Positions 1 through 8,542 of a DNA stretch of 64,000 bases are shown here, in pieces; the stretch's first letter is position 1; every line of letters starts with the position of its first letter. This DNA is from Rhodoferax sp. (GTDB taxonomy: Bacteria; Pseudomonadota; Gammaproteobacteria; Burkholderiales; Burkholderiaceae_C), in assembly GCA_031291305.1 (NCBI GenBank), contig JARLJH010000026.1, positions 1-64,000 of the forward strand, read 5' to 3'. Under the pieces are notes generated by a model. The model saw nothing but the letters and a program-made list of their open reading frames with translations, had not been told where the DNA came from and ran no database searches. Made by a program: the position numbers and the translations under genes.

Positions 1-141
1 GAAATGGTCATGCCTGGTGACAATGTGTCGATCACTGTCAAGCTGATTGCACCCATCGCCATGGAAGAAGGCTTGCGCTTTGCTATCCGCGAAGGTGGCA
101 AGACCGTCGGTGCTGGCGTGGTTGCCAAGATTCTTGCTTAA
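1..141 (+). CDS. tuf: Elongation factor Tu, C-terminal end (partial)
   Basis: The last 46 residues and stop codon of EF-Tu enter from the left edge. The frame shows [10 protein letters not shown] and ends VVAKILA, the conserved end of domain 3. EF-Tu carries aminoacyl-tRNA to the ribosome as a GTP complex. It lies only 9 nt before rpsJ, the usual tuf-rpsJ junction of betaproteobacteria, so transcription from the upstream str operon probably runs into the S10 operon. The GTPase domain is outside the window. Confidence 0.97.
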   Translation, partial: EMVMPGDNVSITVKLIAPIAMEEGLRFAIREGGKTVGAGVVAKILA

Positions 142-150
142 GGAAAAAAC

Positions 151-465
151 ATGGCAACGAAACAAAAAATCCGTATTCGCCTGAAGGCGTTTGATTACAA
201 GCTGATCGACCAGTCAGCCGCCGAGATTGTGGACACCGCTAAACGTACTGGCGCTATCGTCAAAGGCCCCGTGCCACTGCCGACACGCATGAAGCGTTTC
301 GACATTTTGCGTTCGCCGCATGTCAACAAGACCAGCCGCGACCAGTTTGAAATCCGTACCCACCAGCGCCTGATGGACATTGTTGACCCTACCGACAAGA
401 CGGTGGACGCTTTGATGAAGCTCGACCTGCCCGCAGGTGTGGATGTAGAGATCAAACTGCAATAA
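151..465 (+). CDS. rpsJ: 30S ribosomal protein S10
   Basis: A 104-residue protein, full length for S10. It begins with the [10 protein letters not shown] segment and carries the KGPVPLPTR loop and the [13 protein letters not shown] segment typical of S10. S10 sits in the head of the 30S subunit and also serves as NusE in transcription antitermination. The ATG follows an AAGGAAAAA ribosome-binding site just after tuf. It is separated from rplC by about 177 nt, a long gap for this operon, which holds a candidate promoter. Confidence 0.98.
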   Translation: MATKQKIRIRLKAFDYKLIDQSAAEIVDTAKRTGAIVKGPVPLPTRMKRFDILRSPHVNKTSRDQFEIRTHQRLMDIVDPTDKTVDALMKLDLPAGVDVEIKLQ

Positions 466-495
466 CCGTTTCCACCAGCGGGCGTGCCAAAAAAA

Positions 496-524
496 TTGCC
501 CATATGGGCATTTATGGTTATACT
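496..524 (+). promoter_or_regulatory. Candidate sigma-70 promoter ahead of rplC
   Basis: The rpsJ-rplC gap holds TTGCCC (496-501) and TATACT (519-524) with a 17-nt spacer, a good sigma-70 arrangement. The perfect 12-bp palindrome GCCCATATGGGC (498-509) overlaps the -35 element and could be an operator or a structural accident. This would give the rplC-rpsQ genes their own promoter in addition to read-through from tuf-rpsJ. It is inferred from sequence match only. Confidence 0.5.
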
Positions 525-642
525 CGCTGGTTCTGCAGCATTGAGCTTGAAAAAGTCGATGGTCAGAATTTTATCAACCCTCTTTCACATTTAAACAGAC
601 TCGCCAATTGAAGTGGGTCTGGTGGAAGTTACGGAGAAAACG

Positions 643-1323
643 ATGAGTCTAAGCAATCACTTCGGATTGCTTGGTCGCAAAGTTGGCATGATGCGTCTAT
701 TTACAGATGATGGGAATGCAATTCCCGTTACTGTGATTGATGTCTCGAACAACCGAGTGACTCAAGTCAAAACCCAAGAGAACGACGGCTATGTTGCTTT
801 GCAAGTGACATTTGGTGCGAAAAAAGCTTCTCGCGTCAACAAGCCGACCGCCGGTCACCTTGCCAAGGCGGGTGTCGAGGCGGGTGAGGTCATTCGCGAA
901 TTCCGCGTGACCCCGCAAACCGCTGCTGGCTACCAGGCTGGCGCAGTGGTTCCAGTTTCGGCTGTGTTTGCAGTCGGTCAAAAGGTGGATATTCAGGGCA
1001 CCACCATTGGTAAGGGCTACGCCGGTACCATTAAGCGCCACCATATGAGCTCGCAACGTGCGTCGCACGGCAACAGCCGTTCGCACAATGTCCCGGGCTC
1101 CATTGGTATGGCTCAAGACCCAGGTCGCGTGTTTCCTGGTAAGCGCATGACTGGTCACCTTGGTGATGATCTTGTAACAACGCAGAATCTCGACATCATT
1201 CGTGTTGATGAGGCTCGTCAGTTGCTTATGATTAAAGGTGCTGTTCCTGGTTCGGCTGGTGGTTTTGTTACGGTGCGCCCTGCTGTCAAGGCAAAGGCAA
1301 CTGATGTGAAGGGAGTGAACTGA
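643..1323 (+). CDS. rplC: 50S ribosomal protein L3
   Basis: L3 binds 23S rRNA near the peptidyl transferase centre and is an early assembly protein. The product of 226 residues starts [16 protein letters not shown]. An upstream in-frame GTG at 613 exists, but the ATG at 643 is preceded by ACGGAG at proper spacing and gives the conserved L3 N terminus. The [14 protein letters not shown] loop holds the Gln/Asn region of the peptidyl-transferase tip, and GKRMTGHLG follows. The stop overlaps the rplD start (TGATG), so the two are translationally coupled. Confidence 0.97.
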   Translation: MSLSNHFGLLGRKVGMMRLFTDDGNAIPVTVIDVSNNRVTQVKTQENDGYVALQVTFGAKKASRVNKPTAGHLAKAGVEAGEVIREFRVTPQTAAGYQAGAVVPVSAVFAVGQKVDIQGTTIGKGYAGTIKRHHMSSQRASHGNSRSHNVPGSIGMAQDPGRVFPGKRMTGHLGDDLVTTQNLDIIRVDEARQLLMIKGAVPGSAGGFVTVRPAVKAKATDVKGVN

Positions 1324-1943
1324 TGCAGCTCGAACTCCTGAATGATCAAGGTCAGGTCGCGTCCACGATGGATGTGCCTGAGACTGTGTTTGGTCGTGCT
1401 TATAACGAAGACTTGGTTCACCAGGTGGTCGTTGCTTTCCAGGCAAATGCCCGTCAAGGCACGCGCGCCCAGAAAGATCGTGAACAGGTTCGCCACTCCA
1501 CCAAGAAGCCTTTCAAGCAAAAGGGTACGGGTCGCGCACGTGCTGGTATGACCTCCTCGCCGTTGTGGCGTGGCGGTGGTCGGATTTTCCCGAACATGCC
1601 TGACGAAAATTTCGCCCAGAAAATCAACAAAAAGATGTATCGCGCCGGTATGGCCTCCATTTTGTCGCAGTTGGTCCGCGAAGGTCGTTTGGCTGTGGTT
1701 GAATCTCTGACGGTTGAATCACCCAAGACGAAGGTGTTGGCCGCCAAATTCAAGGCAATGAATCTTGAGTCGGTGTTGGTGATTTCGGATGAAGTGGATG
1801 AAAACCTTTATCTCGCTTCGCGCAATCTGATTAATGTGTTGGTGGTTGAGCCTCGCTATGCTGATCCGGTATCTTTGGTGCATTACCGTAAGGTGTTGGT
1901 GACCAAGGCGGCTATGGGCAAACTGCAGGAGATGTTCGCATGA
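1323..1943 (+). CDS. rplD: 50S ribosomal protein L4
   Basis: A 206-residue L4 protein, usual length. The [15 protein letters not shown] segment (around residues 60-75) is the long loop that lines the exit tunnel, followed by [13 protein letters not shown]. In enterobacteria L4 also represses its own S10 operon; whether it does so here cannot be judged. It overlaps rplC by one base and rplW by four (ATGA), so expression is tightly coupled. Confidence 0.98.
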   Translation: MQLELLNDQGQVASTMDVPETVFGRAYNEDLVHQVVVAFQANARQGTRAQKDREQVRHSTKKPFKQKGTGRARAGMTSSPLWRGGGRIFPNMPDENFAQKINKKMYRAGMASILSQLVREGRLAVVESLTVESPKTKVLAAKFKAMNLESVLVISDEVDENLYLASRNLINVLVVEPRYADPVSLVHYRKVLVTKAAMGKLQEMFA

Positions 1944-2269
1944 GCCATGCTAATAACCCCAATCAAAAATTTGATGAAGGTCGATTGATGCAAGTTCTGG
2001 TTGCGCCTATCGTGTCTGAGAAGGCTACGATGGTTGCAGAAAAGAGCAACGCAGTGACTTTCAAGGTGCTTCAAGATGCAACCAAGTACGAGATCAAGGC
2101 CGCAGTGGAATTGATGTTCAAGGTTGAGGTCAAGGGTGTATCGGTGGTAAACACCAAGGGTAAAACCAAGCGTTTTGGCAAGTCTGTTGGCCGTCGTGAC
2201 AATGTTCGCAAGGCCTATGTCATGCTTAAGCCTGGTCAAGAGTTGAACCTTGGCGGGGAGGTTGCGTAA
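1940..2269 (+). CDS. rplW: 50S ribosomal protein L23
   Basis: L23 (109 residues) sits at the exit of the ribosomal tunnel and docks trigger factor and SRP. The body [13 protein letters not shown], then [15 protein letters not shown], then [13 protein letters not shown] is typical. The ATG overlapping the rplD stop gives an N terminus ([11 protein letters not shown]) like that of other Burkholderiales; an inner ATG at 1988 would give a shorter version but loses this coupling. The rplB start follows after 2 nt. Confidence 0.97.
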   Translation: MSHANNPNQKFDEGRLMQVLVAPIVSEKATMVAEKSNAVTFKVLQDATKYEIKAAVELMFKVEVKGVSVVNTKGKTKRFGKSVGRRDNVRKAYVMLKPGQELNLGGEVA

Positions 2270-2271
2270 TC

Positions 2272-3096
2272 ATGGCTGTTATCAAAATGAAACCAACTTC
2301 TCCAGGCCGCCGTGGCGTGGTGAAGATTTCGCGCGATCACCTGCATAAAGGTGCTCCGCATGCTTCTTTGTTGGAGCCGCAATTCCAACAGGCTGGTCGT
2401 AATAACAATGGGCACATCACGACTCGTCACAAGGGTGGTGGTCACAAGCATCACTACCGCGTGGTTGATTTTTTGCGCAACAAAGACGGTATCTCTGCAA
2501 AGGTTGAGCGCATCGAATATGACCCTAATCGTTCGGCTCACATCGCTTTGGTGTGCTATGCGGATGGAGAGCGTCGTTACATCATTGCGCCACGTGGTCT
2601 GGAGGTGGGATCTTCCATCATGAGTGGTGCAGAAGCGCCAATTCGTGTTGGTAACACCTTGCCCATTCGGAACATTCCGGTGGGTTCCGTTGTTCACTGT
2701 ATTGAGTTGCAGGTTGGCAAAGGTGCTCAGGTTGTTCGATCTGCAGGAGCTTCAGCAACATTGCTGGCGCGCGAAGGTACTTATGCTCAAGTTCGCATGC
2801 GTTCCGGTGAAGTTCGCAAGATTCATATCGAGTGCAGGGCTACCTTGGGTCAAGTTGCGAATGAAGAGCATAGTTTGCGTCAACTGGGCAAAGCGGGTGT
2901 CAAGCGCTGGATGGGTATTCGCCCGACCGTTCGCGGTGTGGTGATGAATCCTGTTGATCACCCACACGGTGGCGGCGAGGGTAAAACCGGCGAGGGCCGT
3001 CATCCAGTCGATCCTTGGGGTAATCTGACCAAGGGCTACCGTACCCGAAACAACAAGCGCACGCAGGTCATGATCGTGTCGCGTCGCAAGAAGTAA
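2272..3096 (+). CDS. rplB: 50S ribosomal protein L2
   Basis: L2 (274 residues, full length) is a core 23S rRNA-binding protein needed for subunit joining and peptidyl transfer. Landmarks are [10 protein letters not shown] at the N terminus, [18 protein letters not shown], and the C-terminal [14 protein letters not shown] loop with the conserved His near the catalytic centre. It starts 2 nt after rplW and is followed by rpsS after 10 nt. Confidence 0.98.
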   Translation: MAVIKMKPTSPGRRGVVKISRDHLHKGAPHASLLEPQFQQAGRNNNGHITTRHKGGGHKHHYRVVDFLRNKDGISAKVERIEYDPNRSAHIALVCYADGERRYIIAPRGLEVGSSIMSGAEAPIRVGNTLPIRNIPVGSVVHCIELQVGKGAQVVRSAGASATLLAREGTYAQVRMRSGEVRKIHIECRATLGQVANEEHSLRQLGKAGVKRWMGIRPTVRGVVMNPVDHPHGGGEGKTGEGRHPVDPWGNLTKGYRTRNNKRTQVMIVSRRKK

Positions 3097-3106
3097 GGGG
3101 TAGGCA

Positions 3107-3385
3107 ATGACTCGTTCTCTCAAAAAAGGTCCTTTTGTTGACCATCATCTGGTAGCCAAGACCGAAAAGGCCGTCGCTACCAAAGACAAGAAACCGATCA
3201 AGACTTGGTCGCGTCGCTCAATGGTTTTGCCCGATTTTATCGGTCTAACTATTGCAGTTCACAATGGCAAGCAGCACGTGCCTGTCTATATCACTGACCA
3301 AATGGTCGGCCATAAGTTGGGTGAGTTCGCGCTCACTCGTACTTTCAAGGGCCACCCTGCGGACAAAAAAGTCGCTAAGAAATAA
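3107..3385 (+). CDS. rpsS: 30S ribosomal protein S19
   Basis: S19 (92 residues) lies in the head of the 30S subunit, contacts S13 and the A-site finger. It begins [15 protein letters not shown] and includes [15 protein letters not shown] and [18 protein letters not shown], all hallmark segments. The ATG follows AAGGGGTAGGC. The stop codon TAA is embedded in the strong ribosome-binding site of rplV, which couples the two genes. Confidence 0.98.
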   Translation: MTRSLKKGPFVDHHLVAKTEKAVATKDKKPIKTWSRRSMVLPDFIGLTIAVHNGKQHVPVYITDQMVGHKLGEFALTRTFKGHPADKKVAKK

Positions 3386-3393
3386 GGAGGTGA
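3384..3393 (+). promoter_or_regulatory. Near-perfect Shine-Dalgarno of rplV
   Basis: TAAGGAGGTGA starting at the rpsS stop matches the anti-Shine-Dalgarno end of 16S rRNA over at least nine bases and lies directly before the ATG at 3396. It fixes the rplV start, even though the frame stays open upstream to 3252. Confidence 0.85.
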
Positions 3394-3395
3394 CC

Positions 3396-3725
3396 ATGGA
3401 AACACGTGCAACCCTTCGTGGCGTTCGTTTGTCGGTTGACAAAGGTCGTCTGGTCGCGGATTTGATACGCGGCAAAAAAGTGGATCAGGCTCTGAACATC
3501 TTGCAATTCACGCAGAAAAAAGCTGCTGTGATCATCAAGAAGGTTCTGGAATCTGCCATTGCCAACGCTGAACATAACGATGGTGCTGACATCGATGAAT
3601 TGAAGGTGAAAACCATCTACGTCGAACAAGGTGCTTCGCTAAGGCGCTTCACGGCTCGCGCAAAAGGTCGTGGTAACCAAATCAGAAAACCCACGTGCCA
3701 TGTGTACGTGACGGTTGGTAACTGA
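3396..3725 (+). CDS. rplV: 50S ribosomal protein L22
   Basis: L22 (109 residues) binds all 23S domains and its beta hairpin lines the exit tunnel, where macrolide resistance mutations arise. The [13 protein letters not shown] start, [15 protein letters not shown] and the hairpin segment [14 protein letters not shown] with a C-terminal HVYVTVGN are typical. The start is set by the strong Shine-Dalgarno at 3384-3393. The open frame continues upstream inside rpsS, but that part is a shadow of S19. Confidence 0.97.
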   Translation: METRATLRGVRLSVDKGRLVADLIRGKKVDQALNILQFTQKKAAVIIKKVLESAIANAEHNDGADIDELKVKTIYVEQGASLRRFTARAKGRGNQIRKPTCHVYVTVGN

Positions 3726-3741
3726 AAGAGGCCAGGAAGTT

Positions 3742-4632
3742 ATGGGACAAAAAATCCATCCAACCGGCTTTCGTCTGTCGATTAGCCGCAACTGGTCATC
3801 GCGCTGGTATGCCAATGACCGCGATTTCGCGGGCATGCTGGCAGAAGACATCAAGGTGCGCGAGTACCTGAAAGCCAAACTGAAGAATGCGTCTGTGTCG
3901 CGGGTTCTGATCGAACGCCCTGCAAAGAACGCCCGTATTACTATTTACTCGGCACGTCCGGGCGTGGTGATCGGCAAAAAAGGTGAGGACATTGAAAACC
4001 TCAAGCGCGATCTTGGTCGTCAATTGGGCGTGCCTGTGGCGGTCAACATCGAAGAAGTGCGCAAGCCTGAAATCGATGCCAAGCTGATTGCAGACTCCAT
4101 CACTCAACAGCTTGAAAAACGCATCATGTTCCGTCGGGCCATGAAGCGCGCCATGCAAAATGCTATGCGCCTGGGTGCTTTGGGCATCAAGATCATGTCG
4201 TCTGGCCGCTTGAATGGTATCGAAATTGCTCGCTGTGAATGGTATCGTGAAGGTCGCGTGCCACTTCATACCTTGCGTGCGGACATTGACTACGGTACTT
4301 CGGAAGCGAAGACAACTTACGGCATTATCGGTGTCAAGGTGTGGGTCTATAAAGGCGACACCCTGGGGCGCAATGATTTACCCGTGGTTGAGCAACGTAC
4401 TGAAGAAGAACGTCGCCCACGTGGGCCTCGTCGCGATGACCGTGGTGGCCGCCCCGGCGCTGACCGTCCTGCTCCCCGGGGGGCACGACGTCCAGTTGGC
4501 AGCAGCAGTGCACCTGCCGATGGCAGTGACAAACCCGCCGAAGCCCTTGGTGCTGACGCTAACAAACCCGCCGTTCAGCGCGTCCGCAAGGTAGCCGCGC
4601 CAGCTGCAGCAGCTGACGGTAAAGGAGAATAA
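3742..4632 (+). CDS. rpsC: 30S ribosomal protein S3
   Basis: S3 lies at the mRNA entry tunnel and has helicase activity on incoming mRNA. The start [16 protein letters not shown] is preceded by CAGGAAGT. The KH domain motif [14 protein letters not shown] lies near residue 75, and the C-terminal domain includes [20 protein letters not shown]. At 296 residues it is longer than the E. coli protein (about 233); the extra tail of roughly 80 residues is rich in Arg, Pro, Ala and Gly, as is common in Burkholderiales. rplP follows after 2 nt. Confidence 0.97.
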   Translation: MGQKIHPTGFRLSISRNWSSRWYANDRDFAGMLAEDIKVREYLKAKLKNASVSRVLIERPAKNARITIYSARPGVVIGKKGEDIENLKRDLGRQLGVPVAVNIEEVRKPEIDAKLIADSITQQLEKRIMFRRAMKRAMQNAMRLGALGIKIMSSGRLNGIEIARCEWYREGRVPLHTLRADIDYGTSEAKTTYGIIGVKVWVYKGDTLGRNDLPVVEQRTEEERRPRGPRRDDRGGRPGADRPAPRGARRPVGSSSAPADGSDKPAEALGADANKPAVQRVRKVAAPAAAADGKGE

Positions 4633-4634
4633 CT

Positions 4635-5051
4635 ATGTTGCAACCCGCTCGTCGCAAATATCGCAAAGAGCAAAAGGGCCGTAACACCGGTATCGCGACA
4701 CGAGGCAGCTCGGTCGCGTTTGGTGATTTTGGTCTGAAATGTACTGATCGGGGCCGTTTGACCGCGCGTCAAATTGAGGCAGCTCGTCGTGCCATTTCCA
4801 GGCACGTCAAGCGCGGTGGCCGTATTTGGATTCGGGTGTTCCCTGATAAGCCAATTTCCCAGAAGCCTGCAGAAGTGCGGATGGGTAACGGTAAAGGTAA
4901 CCCTGAGTACTATGTTGCTGAAATTCAGCCAGGCAAGATCGTTTTTGAAATTGTTGGCGTCACCGAAGAGTTGGCTCGTGAAGCGTTCCGTTTGGCTGCT
5001 GCCAAGCTGCCTTTGCGTACGACTTTCGTGGCCCGTATGATTGGTCAGTGA
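4635..5051 (+). CDS. rplP: 50S ribosomal protein L16
   Basis: L16 (138 residues) binds near the A site and is needed for late 50S assembly. The [17 protein letters not shown] start, [20 protein letters not shown], and [19 protein letters not shown] with the conserved Arg that is hydroxylated in some bacteria are all present. It follows rpsC directly and precedes rpmC by 15 nt. Confidence 0.98.
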   Translation: MLQPARRKYRKEQKGRNTGIATRGSSVAFGDFGLKCTDRGRLTARQIEAARRAISRHVKRGGRIWIRVFPDKPISQKPAEVRMGNGKGNPEYYVAEIQPGKIVFEIVGVTEELAREAFRLAAAKLPLRTTFVARMIGQ

Positions 5052-5066
5052 TCAGGAGCAAATGAT

Positions 5067-5273
5067 ATGAATTCGACTGAATTACGACAAAAAGACGTTG
5101 CTGGTTTGAAGACGGAAATCAAGGAACTGCAAAAAGCACACTTTGGTCTTCGGATGCAGAAAGCCACGCAACAGCTCAACAACACAGCCACGATTCGTAT
5201 TGCGCGTCGTGACATTGCCCGCGCTAAGACCATCTTGGTTGAGAAGCTGGCTGCTGACACATCCGCCAAATAA
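5067..5273 (+). CDS. rpmC: 50S ribosomal protein L29
   Basis: L29 (68 residues) is a small two-helix protein at the tunnel exit next to L23. The sequence shows [18 protein letters not shown], then [15 protein letters not shown] and [11 protein letters not shown], the normal L29 pattern. The ATG follows CAGGAGCAAATGAT. The next gene starts 10 nt after the stop. Confidence 0.97.
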   Translation: MNSTELRQKDVAGLKTEIKELQKAHFGLRMQKATQQLNNTATIRIARRDIARAKTILVEKLAADTSAK

Positions 5274-5283
5274 GGAGCGACAA

Positions 5284-5553
5284 ATGACGGAAGCTAAAAC
5301 ATCCCTCAAGCGCACCCTGACCGGCAAGGTGGTCAGTGACAAGCGTGCCAAGACGGTGACGGTGCTCATTGAGCGTCGTGTCAAGCATGAACTGTATGGA
5401 AAAATTGTTGGCAAGTCTAGCAAATACCATGCACATGACGAGAAGGGCGAGTTCAAGTTGGGCGACGTGATTGAAATCACGGAAAGCCGTCCGATCTCCA
5501 AAACCAAGAACTGGGTAGCAACCCGTCTGGTTCAAAAGGCATCGCTGGTTTGA
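5284..5553 (+). CDS. rpsQ: 30S ribosomal protein S17
   Basis: S17 (89 residues) is an early 16S-binding OB-fold protein. [32 protein letters not shown] and [16 protein letters not shown] are characteristic. The start at 5284 follows AAGGAGCGACAA; the open frame upstream to 5143 overlaps L29 in another frame and is not coding. This is the last gene of this ribosomal operon: rplN, which often follows in other bacteria, is absent here because a terminator follows. Confidence 0.97.
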   Translation: MTEAKTSLKRTLTGKVVSDKRAKTVTVLIERRVKHELYGKIVGKSSKYHAHDEKGEFKLGDVIEITESRPISKTKNWVATRLVQKASLV

Positions 5554-5580
5554 TGTGTTTGTTAGCGCCATGGCGCTCAG

Positions 5581-5611
5581 AAAAAAGGCTCACTTTGTGA
5601 GCCTTTTTTTG
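5581..5611. terminator. Bidirectional Rho-independent terminator
   Basis: AAAAAAGGCTCAC, a 3-nt loop, then GTGAGCCTTTTTTT form a strong hairpin with an A tract on one side and a T tract on the other. It ends the ribosomal operon on the plus strand and can equally end the cytochrome b561 gene arriving from the minus strand. Confidence 0.9.
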
Positions 5612-5635
5612 TTTTAGCTTCATATTTACGAAGCT

Positions 5636-6301
5636 CTACCCAATCCAACGCACAACGCCCCAGATCATCGCAGCGCAAACCAGCAAAATCGCCGCAGCCT
5701 TTGTTCTGTCTGCAAGTTTGTCTGCGCTTTCTTCGGCCGGAAGAGCAAGATGTTTGTTGCCAGTAATCATTGCCCGGACCAGGTTCTCGTGCTTTTTGAA
5801 AAAGTAGAAAACAATGGCCGAAACATGAAGTGCGACAAGGGCTATCAGGATTAACTTTCCGATTTCTTTGTGATAGTAGGTCGCGTTGGAAACCCATGTG
5901 GAGGAAACAAAACGGGTCAAAGGTCCGGTGGCTGAGATTTCATCATCGCTGAAAAGTCCCGATATCACTTGCAGCGTCAAAAAGCCCAGTAGCGCGAAAA
6001 CCGACAAGGCTCCGGCGGGGTTGTGCCCGACCCAGTGCTCCATCTCACTTTTACCCCGTACATACCTTAGCACCTGGCCTGGTGAAAATAGAAAAGATGT
6101 GAATCGCGACCAGTGTCCGCCCACCAGTCCCCAGAAGAAGCGAAACATCAACAACACCAGAACGGTGTAGCCAAGCCAGAAATGCCACTCCATTGCCGCG
6201 CCACCCACTTGGGCGGTGATCAGTAATGCAACTACGCAACCCGCTAAAACCCAATGGAAAATGCGTGTGGGCGCATCCCACACTCGAATGACATAGGCCA
6301 T
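5636..6301 (-). CDS. Cytochrome b561-family membrane protein
   Basis: A 221-residue protein with four to five hydrophobic segments, matching the short prokaryotic cytochrome b561/hydrogenase b-type family. Candidate heme ligands are the His of RIFHW (near residue 16), the His of WHFWLG (near 40) and the paired His of YYHKEIGK and ALHVSA near residues 145-165. Such proteins pass electrons between quinones and a periplasmic partner. The ATG at 6301 is preferred over the GTG at 6307 because GAGG sits 6-9 nt ahead. It is divergent from a cytochrome c' gene, a frequent redox partnership. Confidence 0.9.
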   Translation of the reverse strand: MAYVIRVWDAPTRIFHWVLAGCVVALLITAQVGGAAMEWHFWLGYTVLVLLMFRFFWGLVGGHWSRFTSFLFSPGQVLRYVRGKSEMEHWVGHNPAGALSVFALLGFLTLQVISGLFSDDEISATGPLTRFVSSTWVSNATYYHKEIGKLILIALVALHVSAIVFYFFKKHENLVRAMITGNKHLALPAEESADKLADRTKAAAILLVCAAMIWGVVRWIG

Positions 6302-6390
6302 AACCACCTCAGAGGAAACCCGCTTGGGCAGGTAAAAGGGAAAGAAAGTAAACTTGATCGCGTCAAAGTTTAACTAGCTAAAGGAATTCT

Positions 6391-6843
6391 ATGAAAAAGC
6401 TCTCGTCTCTTCTCCTCGCGGCTTTAGTGGCTTCGATTGCAGTACCCGCCGTGGCCCAATTCGCTAAGGCAGATGATGCGATCAAGTACCGTAAAAGCGC
6501 GCTGTTTGTGATGCAGCAGAATTTTTCACGTGTGGCAGGTATGGCAGCGGGCAAAGTGCCCTTTGATGCGAAAGTTGCCGTGGAAAGTGCTGCGGTTGCA
6601 GAGTTTGTAGGCAAGCTGCCTTGGGCTGGATTCGGTCCAGATACCGACATGGGGGACTCCAAGGCCAAGGTTGAAATCTGGAGCAACAAGGCCAAGTTTG
6701 ACGACTACGCCAACAAGTTGCAGGTTGAACTGGCCAAATTGTCGGCGGCAACCAAAACAGGTAACCTGGACAACATCAAGGTGGCCGTCAACGCCGCCGG
6801 AGGTGTCTGCAAATCCTGTCACGACGACTTCCGTGCCAAATAA
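6391..6843 (+). CDS. Cytochrome c' (periplasmic, one heme)
   Basis: A 150-residue secreted protein: signal peptide MKKLSSLLLAALVASIAVPAVA with cleavage near residue 22, then a four-helix-bundle sequence ending with CKSCHDDFRAK, the C-terminal heme-binding motif typical of cytochrome c' (class II). These proteins bind NO and may protect against nitrosative stress or shuttle electrons. The ATG follows AAGGAATTCT. It is divergent from the cytochrome b561 gene, suggesting a shared regulatory region (6302-6390). Confidence 0.92.
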   Translation: MKKLSSLLLAALVASIAVPAVAQFAKADDAIKYRKSALFVMQQNFSRVAGMAAGKVPFDAKVAVESAAVAEFVGKLPWAGFGPDTDMGDSKAKVEIWSNKAKFDDYANKLQVELAKLSAATKTGNLDNIKVAVNAAGGVCKSCHDDFRAK

Positions 6844-6937
6844 CTGACAGAACCGACGGCGCTTGGCGCGCTGTTGTCCTGAGCGGCGCTTTGCGGCAGT
6901 TACCATGCAGCCATCAACTTCACAACAGGTGGTTTTT

Positions 6938-7642
6938 ATGGATCGTCGCAGCTTCAATCTGATCCCTGTGGCCTGCATTGCGGGTCCATTTTTTTTGTTT
7001 CATACCAGTGGTCACGCCTTGACTCTGAGTGACTTGAGTAATTCGCAAGCGTCTGAGGGGGTGAAGGCGGCACTTGATAGTGGCGCGCGTGCGGCAGTCG
7101 CAAGTCTGGGGCAGCCTAACGGCTATCTGGCTAATGACAAGGTTCGCATCCCACTCCCCGGTTATTTGGAAGATGCCGCTGGGCTGTTGCGAAGGCTGGG
7201 TCAAGGTGCGCGGCTTGATGAGTTGATCGCCGCGATGAATCACGCCGCCGAGGCAGCTGTGCCCATGGCGCAGGATATGCTATTGGGGGCCGTCAAATCC
7301 ATGAATGTTCAGGATGCAAAAAAAATCTTGAGCGGAGGTGACACCTCGGTTACACAATTCTTTGCAGAGAAGACCCGAGGCCCGTTGGGTGTCAAATTTC
7401 TGCCGGTTATCAAGAAGACAACAGCACAGGTTAATCTCGCAGAGAAATACAACATGATCGCTGGCAAGGCGGCTGGCATGGGCTTGATCAAGGGCGATAA
7501 CGTCAGCGTCGAAAGCTATGTCACAGGCAAAGCACTTGACGGTCTGTACTTCATGATTGGTGAAGAAGAGAAAAAAATAAGGCAAGATCCTGTCGGTACG
7601 GGTAGCGCGTTGTTGCAAAAAGTATTTGGAGCCTTGAAATAG
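6938..7642 (+). CDS. DUF4197 secreted protein
   Basis: About 234 residues with an N-terminal signal peptide (DRRSFNLIPVACIAGPFF, cleavage near HA of GHALTL). The body LSDLSNSQASEGVKAAL, then VRIPLPGYLEDA, LDELIAAMNHAAEAAVP and a YNMIAGKAAGMGL segment match the DUF4197 family of unknown function, seen in many proteobacteria. An in-frame upstream ATG at 6905 is possible; the ATG at 6938 follows AGGTGG and places the signal peptide at the N terminus. It stands alone, about 100 nt after cytochrome c'. Confidence 0.82.
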   Translation: MDRRSFNLIPVACIAGPFFLFHTSGHALTLSDLSNSQASEGVKAALDSGARAAVASLGQPNGYLANDKVRIPLPGYLEDAAGLLRRLGQGARLDELIAAMNHAAEAAVPMAQDMLLGAVKSMNVQDAKKILSGGDTSVTQFFAEKTRGPLGVKFLPVIKKTTAQVNLAEKYNMIAGKAAGMGLIKGDNVSVESYVTGKALDGLYFMIGEEEKKIRQDPVGTGSALLQKVFGALK

Positions 7643-7778
7643 CACGAGGGCGGTTACGCGCTTTTTGCTTGTTCATGATCAGCATACCTTGTTACAAAAG
7701 TGATAATCGTGGCGTACTCGGTTTTTGGCAGCAGTATCTATTAGAGATGGATGGCTTTTCTGACATATACGCTATCTT

Positions 7779-8225
7779 ATGAATAATGGCATTTTCATCA
7801 TCGCCCACGCGCCCTTGGCGAGTGCGTTGCGTCAATGCGTCCTGCATGTCTTTCCCGATGCAGCGACTGCGCTGGCGGTCTTTGATGTGCAGCCCAATAT
7901 GCCAGCCGAAGAAACTCTGGCGGCCGCTCAGATGACTCTGTCGTTGTTGAATACACCACGTACCCTGATATTGACCGACTTGTTTGGTGCAACGCCCTGC
8001 AATATTGCTCAGAAACTGGTGGACGGTGTGACATCCAGGCTAATCACTGGGGTTAATTTGCCCATGCTGATGCGTGCCGTGACCTACCGCAATGAGTCTA
8101 TGGATGCTTTGGTGGCACGAGTGCTGGCCGGAGGAACGCAGGGAGTGATGCAGGTTGCGGTGACAGCTCCACAGAATCAACAACGAAAAAAACATGATCA
8201 AAACGACCACGACTATCAGCAATAA
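7779..8225 (+). CDS. PTS system mannose-type EIIA protein
   Basis: A 148-residue single-domain EIIA of the mannose family. The phospho-accepting His is that of IIAHAPLASAL (residue 10), and TDLFGATPCNIA and GVNLPMLMRAVTYR are family segments. No EIIB or EIIC gene is present, so the pathway EI to HPr to EIIA is probably regulatory, as in other beta- and alphaproteobacteria where it has been tied to carbon storage. The hydrophilic tail overlaps the start of the HPr gene by 32 nt, so the two are coupled. Confidence 0.92.
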   Translation: MNNGIFIIAHAPLASALRQCVLHVFPDAATALAVFDVQPNMPAEETLAAAQMTLSLLNTPRTLILTDLFGATPCNIAQKLVDGVTSRLITGVNLPMLMRAVTYRNESMDALVARVLAGGTQGVMQVAVTAPQNQQRKKHDQNDHDYQQ

Positions 8226-8463
8226 GCTTGGCTTGCACGCACGCGCGTCGGCCAAATTGACCAAACTGACTGGCACATTCCCGTGCGAAGTCTGGATGGC
8301 TCGTGGTGACCGTCGTGTCAATGCCAAAAGCATCATGGGGGTGATGATGCTGGCGGCTGGTCTGGGCGTTCAGGTTGAGGTGGAAACCAGCGGCGAGAGG
8401 GAGCAGGATGCGATGGAAGCCGTGCTGGCTTTGATCAATGATAAGTTTGGGGAAGGTGAATAA
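8194..8463 (+). CDS. ptsH: Phosphocarrier protein HPr
   Basis: HPr (89 residues) relays phosphate from EI to EIIA. It contains the active-site loop KLGLHARASAK with the phosphorylated His, and the NAKSIMGVMMLAAG segment with the regulatory Ser that HPr kinase targets in many bacteria. It overlaps the EIIA gene and is followed by ptsI after about 80 nt. Confidence 0.95.
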   Translation: MIKTTTTISNKLGLHARASAKLTKLTGTFPCEVWMARGDRRVNAKSIMGVMMLAAGLGVQVEVETSGEREQDAMEAVLALINDKFGEGE

Positions 8464-8496
8464 TGCCCCCCACGCTCGCCAAAGGCATTACGCTAC

Positions 8497-8508
8497 CCCC
8501 CATGGGGG
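8497..8508. repeat. C/G palindrome before ptsI
   Basis: CCCCCATGGGGG is a perfect palindrome in the ptsH-ptsI gap, followed at once by GCTAGCCCCGC, which can also pair with the G run. It lies 35 nt before the chosen ptsI start and may lower translation or be a dispersed intergenic element; similar C-run/G-run hairpins are frequent between genes in Comamonadaceae. Confidence 0.45.
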
Positions 8509-8542
8509 CTAGCCCCGCATGGCACGGACCTGCGCGGCGGCT

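Noticed and set aside
6354..6366. TTGATCG...CGTCAA upstream of cytochrome c' as an FNR site
   Set aside because: The TTGA and TCAA halves are separated by five bases, not the six needed for TTGA-N6-TCAA, and the fit is poor.
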